A stretch of DNA of 64,000 nucleotides from Gammaproteobacteria bacterium (GCA_024709225.1 JANJXC010000065.1:1-64000), one strand, 5' to 3'; shown: positions 1 through 7,275, counted from the stretch's first letter. Numbers and translations: made by a program. The notes: a model not told the origin generated them from the sequence alone.

Positions 1-1284
1 GACAGCCAGGGCGCGCCGCTGCCGACCCTGGCGCCGATGCTGGAGCAGACGGTTCCCGCCGTGGTGAACATCTTCACGCGCACGCGCGTACCGGTGCAGC
101 AGAATCCGCTGCTCGCCGACCCCAATTTCCGCCGCTTCTTCAACGTGCCGGAGCAGCCGCGTGAACGCATTGCCCAGAGCCTCGGCTCGGGCGTGGTGAT
201 GGATGCGGCCAAGGGTTACATCGTGACCAATCATCATGTCATCGACGGTGCCCATGAGATCTCGGTGAATCTCGCCGACGGCCGTACCCTGCAGGCGGAG
301 CTGGTGGGCAGCGATGCGGAGACCGACGTGGCGGTGATCAAGGTACCGGCGGAGAATCTGCAGGCGGTGACACTGAGCGACTCGGACCGGCTGCGCGTGG
401 GCGACTTCGTCGTCGCCATCGGCAATCCCTTCGGCCTCGGCCAGACCGTCACCACCGGCATCGTCAGCGCCGTGGGCCGCTCCGGCCTCGGCATCGAGGG
501 CTACGAGGACTTCATCCAGACCGACGCCTCGATCAACCCCGGCAACTCTGGCGGTGCGCTGGTCAATCTGCGCGGCGAGCTGGTGGGCATCAACACCGCC
601 ATCCTGTCGCAGAGCGGCGGCAATGTCGGCATCGGCTTCGCCATCCCGATCAACATGGCCAAGGAGATCATGGCGCAGCTCGTCGAACACGGCGAGGTAC
701 GCCGCGGCGTGCTCGGCGCGCAGGCGCAGGACCTGACGCCGGAACTGGCCCAGGCCTTCGGTCTCGCGGCACAGCGCGGCGCCGTAGTGACCCAGGTGAC
801 GCCCGGCTCGCCGGCGGACAAGGCCGGCCTCAAGAGCGGCGATATCATCACCCAGCTCAACGGCCGTGCGGTGCGCGATGCCACCGACGTGCGCAACGTC
901 GTCGGCCTGCTGCGTATCGGCCAGAAGGTGGAGATGAAGGTGATGCGCAACGGCAAGGCGCACAACATCCGCGCCGTGGTGGAGCAGCCGCGCGCCACCG
1001 CCATCGGCGGCGACAAACTGCATCCGCGTCTCGCCGGCGCCGTCATCGGCGACATCATCGAAGGCATGCCCATGCACGGCAAGATCGACGGTGTGGTGGT
1101 GCTGGAGGTTGAGGCCGGCAGCCCGTCCTGGCGCAACGGTCTGCGCGGCGGCGACATCATCGTCCAGGCCAACCGCCAGGACATCAAGAACCTCGCCGGC
1201 CTGCAGGGCGTGATACAACCCAAGGCACCGCTGCTGCTCAACGTACAGCGACGTGAGGGGGCGTTGTTTATTCTGCTGCAGTAA
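1..1284 (+). CDS. degQ: DegQ/HtrA-family periplasmic serine protease (5' end missing)
   Basis: This is a Do-family endoprotease that degrades or refolds damaged proteins in the periplasm. The reading frame is open from the first base, so the signal peptide and true start lie outside the window. Counting from the Met at base 37, the catalytic triad is His67 (TNHHV), Asp97 (AETDVAV) and Ser171 (GNSGGAL). The protease domain is followed by two PDZ domains at about residues 225-315 and 335-410. Two PDZ domains fit DegP/DegQ rather than the single-PDZ DegS. No long Q-linker typical of DegP is visible, so DegQ is preferred; the choice between the two is inference. Confidence 0.93.
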   Translation, partial: DSQGAPLPTLAPMLEQTVPAVVNIFTRTRVPVQQNPLLADPNFRRFFNVPEQPRERIAQSLGSGVVMDAAKGYIVTNHHVIDGAHEISVNLADGRTLQAELVGSDAETDVAVIKVPAENLQAVTLSDSDRLRVGDFVVAIGNPFGLGQTVTTGIVSAVGRSGLGIEGYEDFIQTDASINPGNSGGALVNLRGELVGINTAILSQSGGNVGIGFAIPINMAKEIMAQLVEHGEVRRGVLGAQAQDLTPELAQAFGLAAQRGAVVTQVTPGSPADKAGLKSGDIITQLNGRAVRDATDVRNVVGLLRIGQKVEMKVMRNGKAHNIRAVVEQPRATAIGGDKLHPRLAGAVIGDIIEGMPMHGKIDGVVVLEVEAGSPSWRNGLRGGDIIVQANRQDIKNLAGLQGVIQPKAPLLLNVQRREGALFILLQ

Positions 1285-1307
1285 ACGCCAGGCAGGGCGC
1301 GCGCTGT

Positions 1308-1345
1308 TCGCCTCCCCCACGGCAGTGGGGGAGGCCGGGAGGGGG
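1308..1345. repeat. GC-rich hairpin repeat, copy 1
   Basis: A CTCCCCCAC/GTGGGGGAG hairpin lies 24 bases after the protease stop. The 22 bases at 1324-1345 (core GAGGCCGGGAGGGGG) recur inverted at 4669-4690 with 21 of 22 matches. There is no T-run, so it is not an obvious intrinsic terminator. Confidence 0.7.
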
Positions 1346-1347
1346 AG

Positions 1348-2109
1348 CTAACCGCGCCCCGTACTATTAAACCGCCCCGCCCGCATATACAACGGCCACA
1401 CCACGCGCCGCACGACATCCGCATTACCCCACACCGCCGCCAACTCATCGGCAATCATCCGCAACGGATCGTCGCCGCACTCCTTGCGGTAACGCTGCAC
1501 GGCAGACCAGGTGCCGAGATAGCCCAGCATCTGTTCCAGAGTCCATTGCGCCTCCATCGCAAATGACGGCGTATCGATCTCATCGAGCGGAAACGGCACA
1601 GTGCGGTACTGCTCCTCCACATAGCGCCGCTCCGGCGGCCAATACGCGCCGGTGATCGGCTCGTACAACCGCCACACCACGGCATCAATGGAGGGGCTCA
1701 CCTGCATCAGGCCATAACTCCACGCGGCCAGCACGCCACCCGGTTTCAGTAGGCGCGCTGCTTCGGCATAGAAGGCGGGAAAATCAAACCAGTGCAGCGC
1801 CTGACCGACGGTAATCAGATCGGCGCGATGGGCCGGGAGAGGAGCATGTTCTGCCTGAGCAACCTCATAACGCACCCGCACATGCGGCTGCGCCGCGGCG
1901 ATCTGCGCGGCACTGGCATCGGTGGCAACCACGGTATCGAAGAACTCCGCCAGCCCCATGGCCGCCTGGCCATTGCCGGTCGCGCAATCCCACGCCAATT
2001 CATGCCCCGGTGCCTGCCGTGCCAACCAGGCAAACAGCGCGCGCGGATAGCCCGGGCGATAACGGGTGTAGTCGCTGGCGTGGCCGGAGAAGTGATCCTT
2101 GAAACCCAT
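1348..2109 (-). CDS. class I SAM-dependent methyltransferase (type 11)
   Basis: This is a probable small-molecule methyltransferase of 253 residues. The SAM-binding glycine motif is near residue 40 (WDCATGNGQAA), followed by an acidic end of strand 2 (VATDAS) and a motif with VGQALHWFD near residue 105. This layout matches the family of TAM/type-11 methyltransferases that includes yeast Tmt1-like proteins; the substrate cannot be told. The start codon follows the stop of the psiE-like gene by 2 bases, so the two are probably co-transcribed. Confidence 0.85.
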   Translation of the reverse strand: MGFKDHFSGHASDYTRYRPGYPRALFAWLARQAPGHELAWDCATGNGQAAMGLAEFFDTVVATDASAAQIAAAQPHVRVRYEVAQAEHAPLPAHRADLITVGQALHWFDFPAFYAEAARLLKPGGVLAAWSYGLMQVSPSIDAVVWRLYEPITGAYWPPERRYVEEQYRTVPFPLDEIDTPSFAMEAQWTLEQMLGYLGTWSAVQRYRKECGDDPLRMIADELAAVWGNADVVRRVVWPLYMRAGRFNSTGRG

Positions 2110-2111
2110 GC

Positions 2112-2588
2112 TCAGACGCGGACACGCCCTGATACCAGCCAGTAGGTTACGCCCAGCGCCAGCACCACGGCCGCCGTGGCCAACACATATTCGGGCCCCA
2201 CCACGCTGAAGTCGAACACGATGACCTTGCGCGCAATGGCCATCAGGGCGGTGGCGATTACCAGCTTGACGTGGATGATGTCATCACGCAGATACATGGT
2301 GATGTTGACGAAGATCTCGATGGCGATGAGCACCGCAAGGAAGGCACCGAAGGTGGCGAGGATGTCGTTGATGGCCAGCAGCATGAATGGCGGCGCCATC
2401 AGGCGCTGATACAGCACCCACACCACATCGCCGATGCCCCACAGGATGACGAAGACCATGAGAACAGCCAGCGCACGCACGGCTTGGCGAATGACCTTGT
2501 GCAGCCCGTCGATGAGCGGGTCGCGGTGCTCGACGGAAAAGTCGGTGTGGTGCTCCGGGTCGTGCTGATGCTGATTGCTGTCGCTCAC
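2112..2588 (-). CDS. phosphate-starvation-inducible PsiE-like membrane protein
   Basis: This inner-membrane protein has about four hydrophobic segments after a His-rich N-terminus (HQHDPEHH). The pattern FVNITMYLRDDIIHVKLVIATAL is interior to the PsiE family; function is unknown beyond phosphate-starvation induction of the E. coli member. An AGGAG lies only 1 base before an in-frame ATG at 2594 but 7 bases before a GTG at 2588, so the GTG is taken as start (158 residues). It is the first gene of a pair with the downstream methyltransferase. Confidence 0.8.
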   Translation of the reverse strand: MSDSNQHQHDPEHHTDFSVEHRDPLIDGLHKVIRQAVRALAVLMVFVILWGIGDVVWVLYQRLMAPPFMLLAINDILATFGAFLAVLIAIEIFVNITMYLRDDIIHVKLVIATALMAIARKVIVFDFSVVGPEYVLATAAVVLALGVTYWLVSGRVRV

Positions 2589-2629
2589 TGTCATACTCCT
2601 GCATTAGCGCCACAGGTGAAGGGGAGGAG

Positions 2630-2644
2630 TGGGGTCAGACTCGA
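2630..2644 (+). repeat. GGGGTCAGACTCGA repeat next to RAYT (copy 1)
   Basis: The 15-mer TGGGGTCAGACTCGA abuts the stop codon of the REP-associated transposase. Identical copies lie at 3353-3367 (same orientation) and 3415-3429 (inverted), so the gene is bracketed by the repeat. Confidence 0.9.
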
Positions 2645-3328
2645 TCAATCCTTTTTCCGCCCCCGCGGCAACGGGCTTCCTCGCCGCTGGGTAAGCATCT
2701 CAATTTCTTGCTTGAAACGCTCGTTACCCAATACCCACCCCGCATTGGTAGCCCCTCTAATCGCTGCGACGTCCGCATCCAACGGGTCCGTATCAAACAG
2801 CCGGCGATAGACATCAGCCCTTGCCGCAGGCCCAGGACCAAGACCAAGATAAAGTTCATGCGGTGATATCTGCTCGTCAGACACGCCCAAGGCATTATGC
2901 CGAAAACTACTCCAGGGGTAATCTTCCGGCCTCGCCACCATGACGGCGCGCACAGGGTTCAGTTCGATATAGCGACTACACGTAAAAAAATAGCGCTCAG
3001 CCTCGATCACCGTGGCCCGATAGCGCCCTTCCCATAGAGTACCGGTACGCCCATAGGTGTAATTGAAATACTGAACGTAACGACGCCCCAGCGACTGCAG
3101 CACACGCCCAATCGCCCCCGACTCCCCAGGAGTCACCAACAAGTGGACATGATTGGTCATCAGCACATAGGCATGAATTTTTACGCCGTGCTCGTCCGCC
3201 GCCGCCTTGAGCCAACGCAGATAGGCGCGGTAATCCCCCTTACCAGCAAAAATCGCCTGCCGATTATTGCCCCGCTGAATCACGTGCTGCGGCACACCGG
3301 GCAATTCATATCGTGGTAAACGAGCCAT
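2645..3328 (-). CDS. REP-associated tyrosine transposase (RAYT, IS200/IS605 Y1 family)
   Basis: This 227-residue single-domain protein is a Y1 HUH nuclease of the TnpA-REP type. The HUH motif HVHLL sits near residue 60 and the presumed catalytic tyrosine is in YVQYFNYTYG near residues 89-95. The N-terminus (RLPRYELPGVPQHVIQRGNNR) is typical of the family. RAYTs cleave and join single-stranded DNA at REP-like palindromes. The copies of TGGGGTCAGACTCGA on both sides are its likely substrate sites. The gene looks intact. It is a single copy here with no partner TnpB. Confidence 0.93.
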   Translation of the reverse strand: MARLPRYELPGVPQHVIQRGNNRQAIFAGKGDYRAYLRWLKAAADEHGVKIHAYVLMTNHVHLLVTPGESGAIGRVLQSLGRRYVQYFNYTYGRTGTLWEGRYRATVIEAERYFFTCSRYIELNPVRAVMVARPEDYPWSSFRHNALGVSDEQISPHELYLGLGPGPAARADVYRRLFDTDPLDADVAAIRGATNAGWVLGNERFKQEIEMLTQRRGSPLPRGRKKD

Positions 3329-3352
3329 CAGTCCTCCTTAACCCCCCCCAAT

Positions 3353-3367
3353 TGGGGTCAGACTCGA
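3353..3367 (+). repeat. GGGGTCAGACTCGA repeat (copy 2)
   Basis: An exact copy of the 15-mer lies just upstream of the transposase start. With the inverted copy at 3415-3429 it could fold into a long hairpin with a 47-base loop, the layout expected of a RAYT target. Confidence 0.9.
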
Positions 3368-3414
3368 ATTTAAATTACACCATCTATGCTCAAATCATAC
3401 ACACCGCCAGGAAA

Positions 3415-3429
3415 TCGAGTCTGACCCCA
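3415..3429 (-). repeat. GGGGTCAGACTCGA repeat (copy 3, inverted)
   Basis: This is an exact inverted copy of the 15-mer. It lies between the transposase and the porin terminator. Confidence 0.9.
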
Positions 3430-3450
3430 TTTCCCTTTCTTTGATGCCAC

Positions 3451-3480
3451 AAAAGAAAACGGGGCCCGAAGGCCCCGTTT
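3451..3480 (-). terminator. Rho-independent terminator of the porin gene
   Basis: On the minus strand a 10-bp stem (AAACGGGGCC with a TTCG loop) is followed by TTTTCTTTTG, 26 bases after the porin stop. Confidence 0.9.
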
Positions 3481-3505
3481 CCACTAACACATCCGGAAGG
3501 ATGGA

Positions 3506-4495
3506 TTAGAACTTCACGCGCAGACCACCGCCGATGGCGGTTTCGTCAGCGTTGGTGCCAGCATCAGAAGAACGGAAGCCCACGAAGGCGCTGGTGTTCT
3601 TGCTCATGGCATGGTCAACGCCCAGGGCGATGTAGGTCACGTCGTCGGTGGTACCGTAGATCTTCTTGCCGGTAGAACCGAAGGAAGCGGACACGGTGTT
3701 GCTGCCCATCTTGTAGGAACCGGTCACGAACATGACATCGTCGTCACCCAGGCCCTTGTCCAGGGACTCCATCTGGCCAGCAACGGTGAAGTCACCGGAG
3801 GTCCACTTCACGCCAACCTTCATGGCAGAAGCGTCCTTGGCACCACCAGCCATCTCGCTCATGTCGACGTAGGCCAGAGCCAGCTCAACCGGGCCAACCG
3901 GGGCGTTGACGGAGAAGGCCATGGCGTGGTTGCCATAGGTGTCGTTGGTAGCGGTCGGGTCGTTGGCTTCGTCGACGACGATGGCAGCGACAACCTTGGC
4001 AGCGCCGAAGGAACCGGCGTAGGCCAGGGCGTTGTCCATTTCAGCGCCGTACAGGCCGGCAGCCATACCGCCGTTACCACGGGCCTGCATGAAGGTGGCC
4101 ACGAACGGGTCCCAGCCAATGGTGGAGGTCTTGTAGGGGTGGTTCAGACGGCCACCCAGCACAGCGCCGAAGCCGCCGGCCAGACCGACATAGGCTTCAC
4201 GGGTGCCGATGGTGGAACCGGTATTGACGTTGAAGGCGTACTTGGCCAGGGCCTTCATGCCGTCGCCCAGGTCTTCGGAGGCAACCACGTTGATGGCACC
4301 CCAGTTGCCGCCGTTGGCGCCGGTGTCGAACATGCCACCGTCGGTCACGTACAGGCCGTTACCGTTCTGGCCGCCAGCGTCGCCGCCGTAGCTCACAACC
4401 TGGGTCTGCAGCTGACCGGAAATGGAAACGTCGGCCAGGGCTACGGGAGCAGCCAGCACGGCAGCAACGGCAACAGCAATTGCACTCTTCTTCAT
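3506..4495 (-). CDS. Gram-negative outer-membrane porin
   Basis: This is a general diffusion porin of the Porin_4 type. It has a signal peptide (KKSAIAVAVAAVLAAPVALA), a first strand DVSISGQLQTQ, many alternating-residue strands, and a C-terminal Phe (GGGLRVKF) as required for outer-membrane assembly. An AGGAG directly touches an upstream ATG at 4504 but stands 9 bases from the ATG at 4495, so the latter is taken as start (329 residues). It is monocistronic with its own strong terminator. Substrate preference cannot be read from the sequence. Confidence 0.92.
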   Translation of the reverse strand: MKKSAIAVAVAAVLAAPVALADVSISGQLQTQVVSYGGDAGGQNGNGLYVTDGGMFDTGANGGNWGAINVVASEDLGDGMKALAKYAFNVNTGSTIGTREAYVGLAGGFGAVLGGRLNHPYKTSTIGWDPFVATFMQARGNGGMAAGLYGAEMDNALAYAGSFGAAKVVAAIVVDEANDPTATNDTYGNHAMAFSVNAPVGPVELALAYVDMSEMAGGAKDASAMKVGVKWTSGDFTVAGQMESLDKGLGDDDVMFVTGSYKMGSNTVSASFGSTGKKIYGTTDDVTYIALGVDHAMSKNTSAFVGFRSSDAGTNADETAIGGGLRVKF

Positions 4496-4504
4496 ATTGT
4501 TCAT

Positions 4505-4842
4505 CTCCTAGATGGTTGAACGAAATGTTCCTTGAAACACACTTGCTTAAGGTTGAGCTCAATCTTAAACGCGGGTAACTCTAGAACAGGGTCGCCCCAC
4601 AATGCAACAGTTATTTTCCAAAAAAACCACAAATTGTTTTTATGTTGGTTTTTTGCAACACAACCCCGCCCCCTCCCGGCCTCACCCACTGAAATCGTGG
4701 GGGAGGAGACCCGGGCCACTCCCCTGCTGTTCGCGGAGGGGAGGATTCAGGGCAGGCGAGAGATGGTAGCGCAGATATTTCCACATGAAAAGCATGCATA
4801 TGGCGACAACGAGGACAAATCCTACCTTACGTACCTGATAAT
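4505..4842. other. gene-poor stretch upstream of the porin, with GC-rich repeat copy 2
   Basis: No convincing gene is present. The part near the porin should hold its promoter, but I see no clear -35/-10 pair. Bases 4669-4690 are an inverted copy (21 of 22) of the GC-rich repeat at 1324-1345, and further CTCCCC/GGGGAG arms reach about 4750. Confidence 0.6.
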
Positions 4843-4871
4843 TTGACGCAGTATGTATAGCGTACTATCTT
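4843..4871 (+). promoter_or_regulatory. promoter and possible operator of the higBA module
   Basis: A TTGACG -35 box, a 17-base spacer and a TATCTT -10 box precede the toxin start so closely that transcription would begin at or next to its ATG. The spacer contains an imperfect inverted repeat (AGTATG ... CGTACT, 5 of 6), a plausible HigA autorepressor site. Confidence 0.65.
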
Positions 4872-4877
4872 TGCCAC

Positions 4878-5157
4878 ATGATCAAGTCCTTCCGCGACAA
4901 GGAAACGGCAGCCTTGTTTATGGGTGAGCGCGTGAAGCGCTATCCCCCTGATATCAGGCAACCGGCCCGCCGCAAGCTGGCTCAACTGGAGCATATGTCG
5001 CGTTGATGAGTTACGTATCCCGCCAGGCAACCGTCTCGAGACATTAAAGGGCGATCGGGCCGGCTACTGGAGCATACGCATCAATGATCAGTGGCGTGTA
5101 TGTTTTCGCTTTGAAAACGGTAACGCCTGGGATGTAGAGATAGTGGATTACCATTGA
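4878..5157 (+). pseudogene. higB: HigB-type RelE-family toxin, frameshifted
   Basis: Translation from 4878 gives MIKSFRDKETAALFMGERV and stops at TGA 5004-5006 after 42 codons. The rest of the HigB sequence (VDELRIPPGNRLETLKGDR, then GYWSIRINDQWRVCFRF to IVDYH) continues in another frame to a stop at 5155-5157. The frames join around 4990-5003 (one base too many or two too few). HigB is a ribosome-dependent mRNA endonuclease normally of about 92 residues. No start codon suits the second half, so the toxin appears inactive. A sequencing error is the main alternative. Confidence 0.85.
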
Positions 5158-5167
5158 GGCACAAGAT

Positions 5168-5518
5168 ATGACCATACGGCGCGAAGACATCAACAATGCG
5201 GATTTTTCCGATGTGGTTGAACCGGGGGACAAACTGCCCGCAGTTCACCCGGGGGAGATTCTGCTGCATGAATTCATGACGCCGCTGGGGCTTTCCGCCA
5301 ACGCCCTGGCCGGTGCGCTGCATGTACCCGCCAACCGGATCAGCGGCATCGTTAACGGATCGCGCTCAGTAACCGCGGACACGGCACTGCGCCTGGCGCG
5401 CTATTTCGGCACTACCGCCGAATTCTGGATGGGATTGCAAAAGGATTACGAATTGGAAAACGCCCGGCGGGTGGAGCTTGCCGCTATCGAAAAGGAGGTT
5501 TCTCCCCGCGCAGCTTGA
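5168..5518 (+). CDS. higA: HigA-family antitoxin, XRE transcriptional regulator
   Basis: This 116-residue antitoxin carries an XRE-type helix-turn-helix at about residues 38-95 (LGLSANALAGALHVPANRI ... SGIVNGSRSVTADTALRLA), followed by the HigA signature FGTTAEFWMGLQKDYELE. It would bind and neutralise HigB and repress the shared promoter. It starts 10 bases after the toxin's final stop, as expected of a higBA operon. The antitoxin is intact although the toxin is frameshifted. Confidence 0.92.
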   Translation: MTIRREDINNADFSDVVEPGDKLPAVHPGEILLHEFMTPLGLSANALAGALHVPANRISGIVNGSRSVTADTALRLARYFGTTAEFWMGLQKDYELENARRVELAAIEKEVSPRAA

Positions 5519-5524
5519 GGAGTT

Positions 5525-5542
5525 GGCGGGCTGAAGCCCGCC
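5525..5542. repeat. small REP-like palindrome
   Basis: GGCGGGCTGAAGCCCGCC is a near-perfect short palindrome 7 bases after the higA stop. I see no other copy in the window. Confidence 0.55.
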
Positions 5543-5570
5543 CTACATTCGCTCTATTGGCCGCACAAAC

Positions 5571-5605
5571 AAAAAGGCCCTTCCTTGCGGAAGGGCCTTT
5601 TTGAT
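5571..5605. terminator. bidirectional Rho-independent terminator
   Basis: The stem AAGGCCCTTCC/GGAAGGGCCTT is flanked by A-runs on the left and T-runs on the right. It can stop higA transcripts on the plus strand and tRNA-Gln/rpsI transcripts on the minus strand. Confidence 0.9.
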
Positions 5606-5606
5606 T

Positions 5607-5682
5607 TGGCTGGGGCGCTAGGGGTCGAACCTAGAACCTACGGAGTCAGAGTCCGTCGCTCTGCCAGTTGAGCTACGCCCCA
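5607..5682 (-). tRNA. tRNA-Gln (anticodon CUG)
   Basis: A complete cloverleaf is seen on the minus strand. The acceptor TGGGGCG pairs with CGCCCCA, the D-stem is GCTC/GAGC, the anticodon stem ACGGA/TCCGT holds loop CTCTGAC, and the T-stem is CTAGG/CCTAG. The loop gives anticodon CTG. The U1-A72 pair and G73 discriminator are glutamine identity elements. The 3' CCA is encoded. Confidence 0.96.
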
Positions 5683-5690
5683 AGAAAACC

Positions 5691-5723
5691 GAGTGACAAG
5701 TTGCAAGTGACAAGTTGCAAGAG
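5691..5723 (+). repeat. AAGTGACAAG-class arm, left side of the four-helix-bundle gene
   Basis: The words GTGACAAGTTGCAA and GTGACAAGTTGCAAG stand in tandem. They face an inverted arm at 6078-6108. The same words recur, without a gene between them, at 10789, 12961, 38412 and 49282. Confidence 0.85.
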
Positions 5724-6071
5724 TCAGTTCGCTGCGCAGCGCGCGATCAGACCCTGGAGCATTCTTGCGATCTCGGTTGCCTCGGCAACCATGTCGAGCG
5801 CCACGGGCTTATCCATGAACCCTGCCTCAGCACCGATGTACAACTGCGTCCGCAGTTCACCACACGATCCCTTGGCAATGCGCAGGAAGCGGGCAAATTC
5901 ACGCCCAGAATCCCGCTCGTAGCCCTCTGCGATATTGGAAGGTACCGACAAAGCAGCGCGGGTGATTTGATCCTTGAACCCGGCATCGCGGCATCCTGAA
6001 AGTTGCTTGTACAACTCCACAGATAGCCGCGCGCTCCGCTTCCAGACTTCCAACTTCTCGAAAGCATCCAT
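5724..6071 (-). CDS. four-helix-bundle protein (S23 / 23S rRNA intervening-sequence family)
   Basis: This 115-residue protein belongs to the family (TIGR02436) first seen in intervening sequences of 23S rRNA genes and structurally like the Avd proteins of diversity-generating retroelements. Family hallmarks are KLEVWKRSARLSVELYKQL in helix 1, AALSVPSNIAEGYERDSG, FARFLRIAKGSCGELRTQL and a final EIARMLQGLI helix. Its molecular role is unknown. It lies between inverted AAGTGACAAG-type arms just after the rpsI stop and before tRNA-Gln, so gene and arms look like one inserted unit. Confidence 0.9.
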   Translation of the reverse strand: MDAFEKLEVWKRSARLSVELYKQLSGCRDAGFKDQITRAALSVPSNIAEGYERDSGREFARFLRIAKGSCGELRTQLYIGAEAGFMDKPVALDMVAEATEIARMLQGLIARCAAN

Positions 6072-6077
6072 GCTTTC

Positions 6078-6108
6078 TTGAAACTTGCGACTTGAAACTT
6101 GTAACTGC
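6078..6108 (-). repeat. AAGTGACAAG-class arm, right side of the four-helix-bundle gene
   Basis: CTTGAAACTTGCGACTTGAA followed by ACTTGTAACTG is the inverted partner of the arm at 5691-5723. It lies within 3 bases of the rpsI stop codon. Confidence 0.85.
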
Positions 6109-6110
6109 TG

Positions 6111-6506
6111 TTAACGCTTCGAGTACTGCGGACGCTTGCGTGCCTTGTGCAGGCCGACCTTCTTGCGCTCGACTTCGCGGGCGTCGCGGGTCAGGAAGCT
6201 GCCGCGGCGCAGGGCGCCACGCAGCCCTTCGTCGTAACCCACCAGGGCACGGGCGATGGCGTGACGGATGGCGCCGGCCTGGCCGGTGGTGCCGCCGCCG
6301 ACGACGGTGACCTTGATGTCGAACTTGTCAGCCAGCTCAACGGCTTCCAGCGGCTGGCGCACCACCATGCGCGCGGTGACGCGGCCGAAGTAGGCGTCGA
6401 GGTCGCGACCGTTGACGGTGATGGCACCCTTGCCGGGGGCCAGGAAGGCGCGGGCAGACGAGGTCTTGCGGCGGCCGGTGGTATTGATCACTTGGGTCTG
6501 TGCCAT
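6111..6506 (-). CDS. rpsI: 30S ribosomal protein S9
   Basis: This is the small-subunit protein whose C-terminal tail reaches the P-site tRNA. It is 131 residues, the usual length. The family sequence is clear ([38 protein letters not shown], and the basic tail RKRPQYSKR). It follows rplM by 17 bases in the usual rplM-rpsI operon. Its stop codon is followed almost immediately by the four-helix-bundle element. Confidence 0.98.
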   Translation of the reverse strand: MAQTQVINTTGRRKTSSARAFLAPGKGAITVNGRDLDAYFGRVTARMVVRQPLEAVELADKFDIKVTVVGGGTTGQAGAIRHAIARALVGYDEGLRGALRRGSFLTRDAREVERKKVGLHKARKRPQYSKR

Positions 6507-6523
6507 GGTGCGTATCCTGAAAC

Positions 6524-6961
6524 TCAGATTTCCAGCGGCTTCGGCTGCTGGGCGGCGTGGGCGTGCTCAGGGCCGGCGTAAACCTTCAGCTTGCTGAACA
6601 TGGCGCGGCCGAGGGAGTTCTTCGGCAGCATGCCCTTGACGGCAATTTCCAGCACGCGCTGAGGGGCCTTGTCGATCAGCTTGTCGAAGCTGATGCCCTT
6701 GATGCCGCCGGGGAAACCGGTGTGGTGGTAGTACATCTTGTCGGTCGCCTTGCGGCCGGAGACATGTACCTTCTCGGCATTGACCACAATGATGTAGTCG
6801 CCGGTATCCACGTGCGGCGTGAACTCTGCCTTGTGCTTGCCGCGCAGGCGGGAGGCGATCTCCGAGGCCAGACGACCGAGGGTCTTGCCGGCGGCGTCAA
6901 CGACGTACCAGTCGCGCTTAACTTCTGCGGGCTTCGCACTAAAAGTCTTTGTACCAATCAT
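6524..6961 (-). CDS. rplM: 50S ribosomal protein L13
   Basis: This is the large-subunit assembly protein L13, 145 residues. It has the family sequence [20 protein letters not shown] near the start, then [17 protein letters not shown] and [23 protein letters not shown] stands 9 bases before the ATG, which supports the slightly extended N-terminus MIGTK. It is first in the rplM-rpsI operon. A possible promoter lies near 7008-7034, and a separate small transcription unit ends about 180 bases upstream. Confidence 0.98.
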   Translation of the reverse strand: MIGTKTFSAKPAEVKRDWYVVDAAGKTLGRLASEIASRLRGKHKAEFTPHVDTGDYIIVVNAEKVHVSGRKATDKMYYHHTGFPGGIKGISFDKLIDKAPQRVLEIAVKGMLPKNSLGRAMFSKLKVYAGPEHAHAAQQPKPLEI

Positions 6962-7007
6962 CCCAAATCACTCCAGAAAGAGCGGGTGTCACGAAAAGAG
7001 GCGGAAT

Positions 7008-7034
7008 CTTATAGAAAACGCGGCCGGGATACAA
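7008..7034 (-). promoter_or_regulatory. possible rplM-rpsI promoter
   Basis: On the minus strand TATAAG (-10) is preceded by TTGTAT with only a 15-base spacer, about 50 bases before the rplM start. The short spacer makes this tentative. Confidence 0.35.
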
Positions 7035-7142
7035 CCCCCAAGCAGACAGGTGCGAGGGGCAAGTTACGAGGCACAAAAGGATCCGGACCGCTTGCGGGCG
7101 GCGATCCTAGCGCCCCTGTGCCTTTTTTCCAAGCTCCGGAAT

Positions 7143-7171
7143 AAAAAAGGCCCGGCAGGGTATGCCGGGCC
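7143..7171 (-). terminator. Rho-independent terminator of the small transcription unit
   Basis: The perfect 8-bp stem GGCCCGGC/GCCGGGCC is followed by TTTTTTAT on the minus strand. Confidence 0.9.
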
Positions 7172-7241
7172 AATAAAACCACCAAAGGAGGGTGGAGGAG
7201 TCACGGATCTGCTGCGCATTGGGGGCAGCAGCAAATCAGTG
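7143..7241 (-). ncRNA. putative small RNA with a CUCCUUU hairpin loop
   Basis: A promoter (7248-7275) and an intrinsic terminator (7143-7171) bound about 100 nt with no sensible reading frame. The transcript would fold into a 5' stem built on GCTGCTG/CGCAGCAG (about 7206-7232), then CCACC-CUCCUUU-GGTGG (7179-7195), then the terminator stem GGCCCGGC/GCCGGGCC with six Us. The exposed CUCCUUU loop could pair with Shine-Dalgarno sequences. An attenuated leader of rplM is the alternative, since rplM starts 180 bases further on. Confidence 0.6.
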
Positions 7242-7247
7242 GTTTCT

Positions 7248-7275
7248 AATATACTCATATTTCCGGGCGCGTCAA
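7248..7275 (-). promoter_or_regulatory. sigma-70 promoter of the putative small RNA
   Basis: TTGACG and TATATT are separated by 16 bases on the minus strand. Initiation near 7241 would give a transcript of about 100 nt ending at the terminator. Confidence 0.7.

Noticed and set aside
4878-5157. Programmed frameshifting or recoding in the HigB toxin
   Set aside because: No slippery heptamer or stimulatory structure is evident at the junction, and HigB is not known to need frameshifting; a mutation or read error is simpler.
5724-6071. 23S rRNA intervening sequence
   Set aside because: The protein family fits, but no rRNA gene flanks it; neighbours are rpsI and tRNA-Gln.
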